The notes under the pieces: generated by a model
The model's database searches: none
What the model saw: the letters and a program-made list of their open reading frames with translations, nothing else
What the model was told of the DNA's origin: nothing
Program-made: the position numbers and the translations under genes
Source: Uranotaenia lowii
Lineage: Eukaryota > Arthropoda > Insecta > Diptera > Culicidae
DNA length: 64,000 bases
Assembly (NCBI RefSeq): GCF_029784155.1
Contig: NC_073693.1
Coordinates: forward strand, 184,533,802 to 184,597,801
Direction: 5' to 3'
Shown: piece by piece, positions 33,935 to 44,500 of the stretch
Layout of the letters: each line of letters begins with the position of its first letter
Position numbering within the stretch: the first letter of the stretch is position 1

Positions 33935-35372
33935 CGTCAAAATAACGTGACTGACTAACTATCCACTAGCGCAACGAAAACGGCTAGAGTTGCGTATACT
34001 AGGGAAAGTGATGCACTGTACAGCAATCACTAATGAAGCCATACTTACGGCTTATTATGAGTACTCACTCGGTCCGGTAGCTTTTTAGCGGGGTTTTGGC
34101 GCAAATGCTTACCTCGCCAGTTCAGCTATTTCCTTGAAGCTACCTGTTGCTCTTCCGGTCGATGGTTGCTGGTTGACGGGCTATGCAGGTAGCCACGACG
34201 GGTGGCTAGACCAATTTTTGCTTGGCCGGTAACCACTCAGCAATTGGGCAGCTACGTGGAGTGCCCGCTGGAAAAACCGTTGCAAGTATCGTTGCTCTGG
34301 TAAAGGTGAAAGGCGAACAACGATGAAATAGGGACGAAACGTGGCTGCAGTAACCGACGGGATTGATGTCGGCCACTAACGGCGCATGCGAATCCGGGAC
34401 GCCGTTCCAAATCCGGCTAGCGGTGTCGTTGGTGATTCCCGTAGAGACGTAGGAATCGCTTGTGGCCTGCAACCGACTAGGAGTTCGTCCCCTTAGTTGA
34501 TGTAGCGTGAACATGAGCAGGAATGTAAATTTCACGGGTTAGGGTTTCCTCTCACCCCAATGAGGTTATCCACCTACCTCAAATGCACTTTAAGAACTGC
34601 ACTACTCTATCTTGCCCTATTGCCACTGCCTTGCGACTAGATAAAAAGAGGTCTGTTTAGATTGAGGTATATAGTCTAGGAACCACACTTCGAACTACAA
34701 ATTTACCTATTGACAAACTTCTTGATTAAACTAGTCCTGTCTCTTCCGATCACTGAACGTAAGTGAGTTGGGAGCTTCTGATGTCCTCTGACGGATCTAA
34801 CCTAGCTTCACTTCGTAACCGGAACTACCCGATACGACCAAGTCTAATCACGAAGTCAAGAAAATTAAGTCAAGAATGTGGTTGGTGATCTAAAGGAGGA
34901 CAGCATCTTAAACCACATGTTTTGAACCAGAAACGTGTCTATCTATTTCAATGATGATTTCAATGATTGATCGGTTGGGGTGGAGCCTCAACTGAAGCTC
35001 AAGATTTAATTTTCGTGTTGTTTATTGTATTCTTATAGGTGATTTTGGCAACTTTATGTTACCTAACTAAATATGTTTACAGGTAGATATCTGTTTGTTT
35101 ATGTTGAATTTCGTTAAAGCGTACTTAAATGGCCTAAATTTATTTATTGGTTTCACATCTATTTGAATGATTATTGCTGACTATTATAAATGTCTCATGT
35201 ACCCGTTACAATATTCTAACATTGGGATTTTAACATCTCTCGGTTCCATACGATGAAGGTGAACATAGAATAAAATTCTGACCTCTGTCAATGTGGAATC
35301 CTGGCCGGATCATTTCAGTCCAGCCCATAACAATTTACGTGCTATTTTTTCTCGCTTCACATTTATCAATTA
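33935..35372. other. GC-richer unrecognised sequence, then AT-rich DNA
   Basis: Positions 33935-34920 are far more GC-balanced than the surroundings, without a credible ORF on either strand (the longest, 34206-34535 minus, has no recognisable content). The composition is like an LTR or untranslated part of a retroelement, cut by the gap. From 34950 on it reverts to plain AT-rich DNA. Confidence 0.35.
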
Positions 35373-35770
35373 GGCTGGAACAAATATCAATTTCTTCTTT
35401 TGTCACCCCCCCCCCCCCCTTCGAAATTTCCAAAAACCCTGAGGGGGGAAATAAATAAAGTTTGAAGTATTTAATGTTAATTTCGAAAAAAATATCAAAT
35501 ATCTGAAAGATTACAAGACCAAAAAACAAATTTTGGATGATGGGAGTCATTCCACCTTTTGTATTCTTAATTTTATTGAATTTTTCGATAAAAAATTACT
35601 AGATTTATAGGTTTTGTGCATTGATATAGTATGCAATATGGTTGCATACAAGTTTTCGTGCAATTTATTCCAATTTATTTGTTTTTCGCATTATTTTTTA
35701 TTGTCCCCCCCCCCCCTTGCGATGTTTCAACTCCGAGTGACAAAAGAAGGATTTGAAATTTGTTCCGGCC
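35373..35770. mobile_element. Harbinger-like MITE, TTA target, copy 1
   Basis: Starts GGCTGGAACAAATATCAATT and ends TTTGTTCCGGCC. TTA at 35370-35372 and 35771-35773 is the 3-bp target typical of PIF/Harbinger elements. Sub-terminal C-runs occur at 35407-35419 and 35705-35717. 398 bp, noncoding. A nearly identical copy is at 47776-48173. Confidence 0.85.
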
Positions 35771-36204
35771 TTATTGCTTCGTTTGGTGGATCTATGCCTC
35801 ACCGTTTAGTGTAAAATGCATCGACCATGAATGGTAAATGAAAAAAAATCACCTAGCATGAATCGAACTCGAACCTACTGATAACCTCTCCGACATCTAA
35901 CCAATAGGCCAAATCGTCAGATGAAACAAGTCAGGCTGTAGCTTATTATTCAGTTGACTTCATCGAGTGAAATTCCCTGCTAGATTCCACGGCAGAAACG
36001 CTCATCGTGCCCCGATTAATGTTGCTTATACTGCCACAATGGGGGTTCTCATTATGCCCTTTGAGCAAAAAATTCGAAGATGCATTTTTTAACGATTTTA
36101 TCTATTTTTTTAAGTATCAGCCAGTTGGGAAATAGACTTTTTTTAGTACCTGAACCCAAAAAAATGATGTAAGTCACATATTTTGAATTTAAATATTTTT
36201 TTTA

Positions 36205-36365
36205 GAAACGTCGCTGGTGAACTGGCAACAAAACTTCCAACGAACAGACTTCCGACGACCTAGTACTTCACTTTTCTTTGTCGGAACCGAGTGAATTTTA
36301 GGAATTATGTGCATCAAGTTAAGTCGTGAGACAGAATACTATGTTAATAAAAATAATAGTTAAAA
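36205..36365 (+). pseudogene. 3' fragment of a non-LTR retrotransposon
   Basis: Positions 36285-36329 encode NRVNFRNYVHQVKS and a stop, the C-terminus of the same reverse-transcriptase family as the insertion at 37492-38628, but on the plus strand. The A-rich tail follows. Only this terminal scrap can be recognised. Confidence 0.6.
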
Positions 36366-36837
36366 CATAATTTGCCTTAAGCAATTTCATAACTTACAGC
36401 AATGAAATATATACAGTTGCGCTAAAAAAAGAATGAAATCGCGTGAAGCTGCGCACCCACTTCCAACTTTGACAAGTTGCCATTTCTCTCTAGGTTAATA
36501 TTTATTCATGAAATTTTCACACAGTAATGAAATAACTTAAAAATTATGAAGTACGATTAGAAACAGCAAAACTGACAAAAAAAACAAAGATTATGAACAA
36601 AACCAAAATAGTGTAAAATGCATCAAAAACATGAGAAAAACAACTATAAAAATTCTAAAAATTGTCGGAAATTGACTTAAAATAACGTTAATAGTTAAAA
36701 AAAATAGTTATTTTGTAAAAATAAAAGAAAAACTTTTCAGAAAAAACCGTTCGATTTTGGCACAATGACAATGTTCGGGCATGTTGCCAAAAACGAACGG
36801 GGTATGGTATATATATGACATGGACATGACATAACGA

Positions 36838-37490
36838 GCACCGAGGCATAATGAGCACCGGGGCATAATGGGCATCGGGGCATAATGAACACTGGGGCAT
36901 AATGAGCATATAAACAATGGGGTATAATGAGCATATAAACAATGGGGCATAATGAGCATATAAACAATGGGGCATAATGAGCATATAAACAATGGGGTAT
37001 AATGAGCATATAAACAATGGGGCATAATGAGCATATAAACAATGGGGTATAATGAGCATATAAACAATGGGGCATAATGAGCATATAAACAATGGGGCAT
37101 AATGAGCATATAAACAACGGGGCATTATGAGCATATAAACAATGGGGTATAATGAGCATATAAACAATGGGGCATAATGAGCATATAAACAATGGGGTAT
37201 AATGAGCATATAAACAATGGGGCATAATGGGTATATAAACAATGGGGTATAATGAGCATATAAACAATGGGGCATAATGGGTATATAAACAATGGGGTAT
37301 AATGAGCATATAAACAATGGGGTATAATGAGCATATAAACAATGGGGCATAATGAGCATATAAACAACGGGGTATAGTGAGCATATAAACAATGGGGCAT
37401 AATGAGCATATAAACAATGGGGCATAATGAGCATATAAACAACGGGGTATAATGAGCATATAAACAATGGGGCATAATGAGCATATAAAC
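36838..37490. repeat. Minisatellite, 17-bp and 25-bp units on GGGGCATAATGAGC
   Basis: The first units (36838-36905) are about 17 bp (GGGGCATAATGAGCACC type). From about 36905 a 25-bp unit takes over, the same core plus ATATAAACAAT, in roughly 24 copies. C/T and A/G variants alternate between units. The unit has no stop on the minus strand in any frame, which explains the long minus-strand ORFs here; they are not genes. Confidence 0.95.
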
Positions 37491-37491
37491 A

Positions 37492-38628
37492 TTTTTTTAT
37501 TTACATAGTATTCCGTCTCACGACATAACTTGACGAACATAATTCCTAAAATTCACTCGGTTCATAGCAACCGTTCTCCAATTTCTCGGGCACCCCACGT
37601 TTGCCAGATCACGCTCCACTTGATCTAACCACCTCGCTCGTTGCGCCCCCGCTCGTCTTGTTCCTACCGGATTCGTAGCGAACACCTGTTTTGCAGGACA
37701 GTCGTCCGGCATTCTCGCAACATGTCCAGCCCAGCGTATCCGGCCAGCTTTCACCACCTTCTGGATACTGGGTTCGCCGTAGAGTCGCGCGAGCTCGTGG
37801 TTCATCCTTCGCCTCCACACTCCGTTCTCCTGTACGCCGCCAAAGATGGTTCTTAACACTCGTCGCTCGAATACTCCGAGTGTACGCAGGTCCTCCTCGA
37901 GCAATATCCATGTCTCGTGCCCGTAGAGAACAACCGGTCTAATAAGCGTCATATACACGTACGAGGGCAAAGTCTTCTCGACCGCAGTTGCTTGTGGAGT
38001 CCATAGTAGGCACGACTTCCGCTGATAATTCGCCTCCGGATTTCACGGCTGGTGTCATTGTCTGCGGTCACCAGTGAGCCGAGATAGACAAAGTCTTCGA
38101 CTATCTCCAGCTCGTCGCCGTCGATCATGACCTTGTTATTACTGGACAAGCGGGTTCGGTCGGTCTCGGATCCGCAGGCCAGCATGTACTTCGTCTTGGA
38201 CGTATTAATCATCAACCCAATCCTTCCTGCTTCGCGTTTCAGTTTGCGGCAGATCTCCTCCACCGCCGCAGATGATCTGCCGACTATATCAATGTCATCG
38301 GCAAAGCAGATAAGTTGACTGGATCTGTTGAAAATCGTGCCCCGCATTTCGCTCACCGCTCGTCGAATAACACCTTCCAGCGCCACGTTGAACATCATGC
38401 AGGATAGACCATCACCTTGTCGAAGCCCCCTGCGCGATTCGAATGAACTCGACAATTCACCCGAAATCCGCACACAGCACTGCGTTCCATCCATCGTCGC
38501 CTTGATCAGTCTGATTAGCTTCCCGGAAAAGCCGTTCTCGTCCATGATTTTCCATAGCTCGTTACGGTCGATCGTGTCGTATGCGGCTTTGAAGTCGATG
38601 AATAAATGATGCGTAGGGACTTGGTATT
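37492..38628 (-). pseudogene. 5'-truncated non-LTR retrotransposon (RTE/BovB-like), frameshifted
   Basis: The minus strand encodes the C-terminal half of a reverse transcriptase: FIDFKAAYDT, GLRQGDGLS, CFADDIDIVG, YLGSLVTADND (in the frame of 37949-38628), then in another frame VVLYGHETW, RRVLRTIFGG, RIRWAGHVARMPDD and a stop near 37518. The switch of frame near 37955-37970 shows it is dead. It ends in an A-rich tail (AAATAAAAAAA). The 10-bp repeat CATATAAACA, which is minisatellite sequence, flanks it (37482-37491 and 38629-38638), so it inserted into the pre-existing array. RTE assignment is by resemblance. Confidence 0.85.
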
Positions 38629-38638
38629 CATATAAACA

Positions 38639-38832
38639 GCAGAGCATATAAACAATGGGGCATAATGAGCATATAAACAACGGGGCATAATGAGCATATA
38701 AACAACGGCATTATGAGCATATAAACATCGGGGTATAATGAGCACTGGGGCATAATGAGCACTGGAGCATAATGAGCACTGGGGCATAATGAGCACTGTG
38801 CGTAACGAGCACCGGGGCATAACGAGCACCCG
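38639..38832. repeat. Minisatellite continuation right of the retroelement
   Basis: The 25-bp units continue to about 38735 and grade into 15-17-bp units (GAGCACTGGGGCATAAT). This mirrors the short-unit block at the other side of the array. Together with 36838-37490 it was one array before the insertion. Confidence 0.92.
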
Positions 38833-39173
38833 GGTTATAACGAGCACTTCTCTTTTATACAAAAGTATGCATTTACTTGAATAAATTTTTATGAAGAATA
38901 CTTTTGTACTTCCCTATAGTATTAATTTTTCACATCTTTACAGAAATATTTAAACAAAAACATCTATGTTCTCAAGTGACGAAAAGTGTTTTCAAGCACC
39001 AGGAAACAAGCTTTTATGACCTTTGAATCATCTTGATCTATAATGTACGCACTGCAACATGCTATATACATTGTTTCTCAATTTTTACCATCATTAATTT
39101 TTTGGTTTTTCACTAAAATCAATTTTAAAACGCATTTTTACTTTAATTTGTTGACTCAGGGCGAACAGAGCCC
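38833..39173. other. AT-rich core sequence of the foldback element
   Basis: No ORF or repeat of note. It joins the minisatellite to the right arm. Confidence 0.4.
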
Positions 39174-39881
39174 AATTAATCGGGGCACGATGAGCGTTTT
39201 CTGCTGTATCATCTAGCAGTGAATTCAACTCGATGTAGCCAACTGAATGATAGAGCTACAGCATCACCGTAAACTGGTTTGACCTGACGGTTTGACCTAT
39301 TGGTAAGATGTCGGAGAGGTAATCAGAAGTCTCGAGTTCGATTCCTGTTCGAGGAGATTTTTTTTCATTTATCATTCATGATCGATTATTTTGATTGTTG
39401 CATTATATGACTAGTAGCATCTTGGCGTGTGATGCAAAACACCATACACGGAAAAACTGACTTATTCATAAAATGTATTGCGATTACACTTTCATTATAA
39501 CTAATCGGTTGTTGCTCAAAATTTGTATATCACAAATTCAATTTTGGATAGTTTTGGGTTGCCAATATACATACTTGGACTTAAACTCGATTATTCATGC
39601 TCTGTATAAAAAGTTTGCTGTTGTTGGAATTGTGTTGGAAGGGGATGCCAAAGCGAATTTCAAAAGCTTTTAGATGGCGGTGCAATGAGTTTACAATTAA
39701 AAGCGTCTTTTTGTAAATAGACCGCTTAAATATTTAAAATCGCCTCAAATTTAATTGTGTGTTTGCCGGACATTTGATTTCAGATCGTTTTCCATTGGAA
39801 ATTGGTAAGTTTGAAAGAGAAAAAATTTGTTTTGTTCTGCCGTCTGGAAATAACGATTCTTGTTTTGTTTTTTTTTTCTAG

Positions 39882-39944
39882 GTCACAACTCGAAGGGAAT
39901 CTCCGAAAAAGGATGAAACCATTGGATAAATATGGTTATGAGAG
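39882..39944 (+). CDS. Candidate short exon, possibly of Pdfr tail
   Basis: A T-run and TCTAG acceptor precede 63 bp with no stop, then a GTAATG donor. In phase 2 it reads SQLEGNLRKRMKPLDKYGYE. The entering phase fits Pdfr exon 9, and the exit phase fits the next candidate at 40269. I do not recognise the peptide as a PDF receptor tail, and 63-bp open stretches occur by chance. Confidence 0.22.
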
Positions 39945-40268
39945 GTAATGTGGTTGTTTTTGGGCGGCTATCAGAATCCGGAAGATAGATGAAAAAGGTC
40001 AGCAGCCGTCGGCGTACATACATATAGAATTTCGAAGAAAAAAAACATTCAGAGTGAGAGGAAGCAGCAACAAGAAGTTAAAATAATATTTTCCCTCGGT
40101 TTCGTATTTTAGCCAACCGGAAACCCCCTGACTCATTATTTTCCTTCTTCAGAGGGCCGATTGTCCGGAAGGCGGTTAGTGGCGCTAAGATTGGTTTTGG
40201 TTTGTATTATTTTTTCATGTTTTTATATAAATTATTATTAATCTACTTGTGGTTGATTCTCTTCGCAG

Positions 40269-40386
40269 GATAGTTTCTGTTCCGAGTGGCTGCCGGAGAA
40301 AAGCTATTGAAGGTGCTTGGAAATTATTCAATGTACTAATTCAGAGCAGAGGAGGAAGAGCTTTTTTATCGGGCCAGGTGAGGTAG
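40269..40386 (+). CDS. Candidate terminal exon
   Basis: Acceptor CTTCGCAG|G follows a pyrimidine-rich stretch. In phase 2 it stays open for 38 codons (IVSVPSGCRRKAIEGAWKLF...) to TAG at 40384-40386. An alternative donor GTGAGG occurs at 40378. The composition is more balanced than the surroundings. It is phase-compatible with the exon candidate at 39882-39944, but its identity is unknown. Confidence 0.22.
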
Positions 40387-41131
40387 AGAATCGTAAATTG
40401 TAATTCTTAATTCCTAAATTCAAATTCTTAATTTGAATCGTTCTTACTGACAAAGGTATGCCTGGAAAAATATAATTATTTTTCCTGAGAAAAAGGAAGC
40501 CAAATATGCATATTTGACCATTACCTTGAAAATTTTGTATATGCTTGCTAAATTTGTTACTCTACATAAACCTTGATTGCGAATTGATTAAATGAATCAT
40601 TAAATCGAAATAGTCTCTGAATATAAAATTTTATCAGTATCAATTAAATAATATGAATTTTAAACCTACCTTGAAAGTAGACTTGGACTCAGTAGCCCGA
40701 AATGCTTTCAATATTGAAATACAAATTTAGGAGTTTTATTCTTATACAAAGCTTTTCAGTATTGTCTTAAATTATTTTTCCCGTCGAGATCCTTATCACA
40801 AACCAAATTAATTATTATTCTAAAAGATTCAATTCAACCTTTTTCCAGATTCCATGATCCCTACTTCAATCCATGCTAGAGCGTGCGGATGCAAATCCGT
40901 ACTGGATGTTGAGGCCGATTGAGATGAAAATTGCGGAAACCAAGACGAACAGCCGTATAGCCCTGAATTTTTTGCCTAATATCTAGGCTGCTACTGCCTA
41001 TTTCTATATTTGCCATGAAAAGGTAGGAAAAAAACTCGTAGGAGTGTAAAGTGTTCGCAAGCTTTGTATACAATAGTGTTGTTCCATCACTTATAAAGTA
41101 AAAGAAAATTTTATGTTTATGTATCTATATT
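40387..41131. other. AT-rich DNA, nothing recognised
   Basis: No gene or bounded repeat is seen between the candidate exons and the LINE target site. Confidence 0.5.
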
Positions 41132-41540
41132 TAATGTTGAAATTTTTTTTTTTTTTTAATCAAAGGTCTGTTTATTAAGGCATTTTACTTACAAAGTTTC
41201 ATTTTGCCGAGTGTTTCACTTAACTTATCTATGTTAGTAGAAGGGGGAGCCGTAATAGTCGCGGCGACTCAACTGTTAGATTATAATTTAATTTAGGAGA
41301 GGGAAGGGGAACGTCTAGGGTTCACTATAAAAAATTTCCATCTGGGTACGCTGGTGGCTTCCTGTAGCTGAGGTTCCGATAGCTACACCAGGTGATCGTC
41401 TTCCTGGCCAGCCTTCTGGTAGAGTTTGTCGGACCCATCGCATGAGAGGTTACTCTATTAATGAAACGAAGCCAAGATTAATAGAGTACATATACAGGGG
41501 GAAAGATTAATAGGGTACATATACAAGGAAGGTAAGAGGA

Positions 41541-44500
41541 CTAAACGACCGAGTCAGACATTTTAAGGTATTTGTAGATAGGGTACAAATATTCAAGATC
41601 AAGTTTTGCCAAGATGTCTCGAATTGGAACACCAGGTGGTTTACGTCGGGCCCTAAGGGTATCCAGTAGCCAAGCCCTCGATCGATCAAACCGTTCACAC
41701 GTCCACACAACATGATCAATGTCGTGGTAGCCATCCCCACAAACACAAACATTACTTGTAGCTAGTTGTATACGAAACAAATGCGCGTCAAGCCGGCAGT
41801 GATTTGACATGAGCCGAGAAACCACGCGAATGAAATCGCGACTCATGTTAAAATGCTTAAACCATGCCTTCGTCGGAACCTTAGGGATAATCGAATGGAG
41901 CCAACGTCCCTTTGTGCCATTATCCCAGCTAGACTGCCAAGCGTTAATCGCTAAAGTGCGAGGTATTGAAAAATATTCATTGTAAGTTATTATCCTCTCA
42001 AAAATGTCACCTTGTAACGCGCCCACCTTAGCCAATGAGTCCGCATTCTCATTGCCTTGAATAAGACAATGAGACGGGATCCAAGCTAAGGTAATCCTGT
42101 ACGAATTTTCGATCAAAGCGCCCAATATCCCTGAAATTTCCAGCAAAAAATGGGAAGAGCGCTTCATCAGTTTCATCGATCGAATTGCCTCAACAGAGCT
42201 GAGACTATCCGAATAGATGAAATAGTGGTCTGCGGGCAGTGTGCGAATGTGTTCCAAGGTGCAGTAAATAGCGGCTAGCTCAGCAGTGTAAACGGAGCAT
42301 GGCTCTCGAAGCTTAAACGAAGCTTCAAAGCCCTCATTATACACTGCGAAGCCAGTCGCGTTGTCGATTCTAGAACCATCAGTAAAGAACATTTTTATAG
42401 GATCAATTTCACGTACTTTTGAAGCAAAGATTGAAGGAATGATGTTGGGTCGGACGTGATCTGGTATTCCACGGATGTCATCGGTCATGGACAGATCGAA
42501 TCTTATCAAGGAACTGCTACTCGGGTAAAAGTGACTCGTGTCCGAATTTAATAAAGAAGGATTTATTTCTAATTGACTAAAAGTTTTATAATTATTTACA
42601 TATTTTACTTGCGGATTAATATTCATAAGCCTTTCCAAATTTTCTATCACCAAAGGATTCATAGTTTCACTTCGAATTAGGAAACGTAGCGATAAATCGA
42701 AGAACCGATTTTTCAACGGCATTACTCCCGCCAGTACTTCGAGACACATCGTATGTGTCGATTGCATACAACCCATGGCAATACGCAAACAACGATACTG
42801 TATTCGTTCTAGTTTAATCAAGTGGGTTTGCGCGGCGGACCCAAAGCAAAAGCTTCCATATTCTATGACCGACAGTATCGTTGTTTGGTATAACCTGATG
42901 AGGTCCTGTGGATGAGCACCCCACCAGGTTCCAGTAATCGTTCGAAGAAAATTGATTCTCTTTTGGCATTTTTGTGTCAAGTACCTAATATGTTTTCCCC
43001 AGAGGCATTTAGAGTCGAACCAGACACCCAAATATTTAAAACTAAGAAATTGAGTTAGTGTTCTACCCATCATAAGGAGCTCTATTTGAGGAGGGGAATG
43101 CTTCCTTGAAAAAACTACTAACTCGGTTTTACTAGGCGAAAACTCGATACCTAGATTCCTGGCCCAATGTGATAAGTTATTTAGAGTTTCTTGCAAAGGA
43201 GGTTTTATTTGAGTGTCTGTTTTACCTGTGATATGAACAACACAGTCATCCGCAAGCTGTCTTAGCGTGCAATTTTGTGCCATACAAGCATCGATTTCTC
43301 GGACATAAAAGTTGTACAGCAGGGGGCTTAAACATGAGCCTTGGGGTAGACCCATGTAACTAATTCGTTCAACTTTGGTTTCTCCATGACTAAAATGCAT
43401 GATTTTTTCAGACAACAGGTTATAAAGAAAATTATTCAATATTGGTGAAAGTCCGCAAGAGTTAAGATTACTAGATAGCACTTCTATGGACACCGAATCG
43501 AATGCCCCTTTGATGTCCAGAAATACTGCCCCCATCTGCTCTTTTTGGGCAAACGCCAATTGAATGTCTGATGAAAGTAATGCTAGACAGTCGTTCGTAC
43601 CCTTGCCTCTACGGAATCCAAATTGTGTACTTGACAACAGATTGTTTGATTCAACCCATTTATCCAGCCGAAAGAGAATCATTTTTTCGAGCAATTTCCG
43701 GAGACACGAGAGCATTGCAATCGGCCTATACGAGTTGTAATCAGAAACTGGTTTTCCCGGTTTTTGGATGGCGATGACTTTCACTTGTCTCCAGTCATGC
43801 GGAACAATGTTCAGCTCCAAACACTTATTGAATAAATTCAACAAGCGTTTCTTAGCGGTATCTGGCAGATTCTTCAACAAGTTGAATTTGATTCTGTCCA
43901 GTCCGGGAGCTGAATTGTTACATGACCAGAGCGCAAGTGAAAGTTCGACCATCGAGAATTGATCCTCCGTTTCGGAACTATTCTCTGTATCCCGATAGTG
44001 TTTCTGTGCTGGTGCTGCGTCCGGGCAGACCTTTTTCGCGAACTGTATCAGCCATCGACTTGAACTTTCTTCAGTTTCGTTCGAAGTAGTGTGATTTCGC
44101 ATGTTTCGTGCCGTTCTCCAAAGCGTGTGCAAAGACGTTTCTCGAGATAACCCATCCACGAATCGCCGCCAGTACCCCCGTTTCTTGCCCCTAATCAAGT
44201 TCTTGAACTTGCGTTCCAAGGCCAAGTAACGTTGGAACTTCTCTGGCAATCCGGTTCTGCGAAACTCAACAAACGCCTTGCACTTTTCAGTTCGCGCGCG
44301 CGAGCAATCTCCATCCCACCACGGAGTGGGAGGCCGTTTCTGTATCGTCGAGCTTTCATTCCGTCTGAGCTGTGCCCCGATTGCACAGTCCACAATTGTC
44401 CCGGAAATAAAACTGTACTCTGCCTCCGGAGGCAGTTCGTCTGTTGAGTCGATGGCTTCAATGACATCCGATGCATACTTTTTCCAATCTATATTCCTTG

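Larger units (their letters stand above)
35822..39400. mobile_element. Foldback-like element with tRNA-like arms and minisatellite core
   Basis: About 200 bp at 35826-36020 is an inverted, roughly 80-85 percent match of 39174-39395. Each arm carries a tRNA-like part (GGCCTATTGGTTAGATGTC and GAGTTCGATTC; minus strand in the left arm, plus in the right) and ends inward in CGGGGCACGATGAGCG. Between the arms lie minisatellite arrays built on GGGGCATAATGAGC and a truncated reverse-transcriptase insertion. It could be one foldback transposon or two SINE-like copies that landed in opposite orientation. Confidence 0.6.

Noticed and set aside
33387..33950. ORFs of 173-187 codons
   Set aside because: They consist of the N gap.
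34206..34535. 109-codon minus ORF after the gap
   Set aside because: No recognisable domain; likely chance in a GC-richer stretch.
36688..37540. Minus-strand ORFs of 119-267 codons resembling a hydrophobic repeat protein
   Set aside because: They are translations of the 25-bp minisatellite, open in all minus frames; the non-repeat ends are unrelated flanks.
36838..38832. CRISPR-like array
   Set aside because: Units are contiguous without unique spacers, and this is an animal genome.
39295..39360. tRNA gene
   Set aside because: A and B boxes are recognisable, but the arms do not pair into a cloverleaf and an inverted relative exists at 35850-35925; it is SINE-like.
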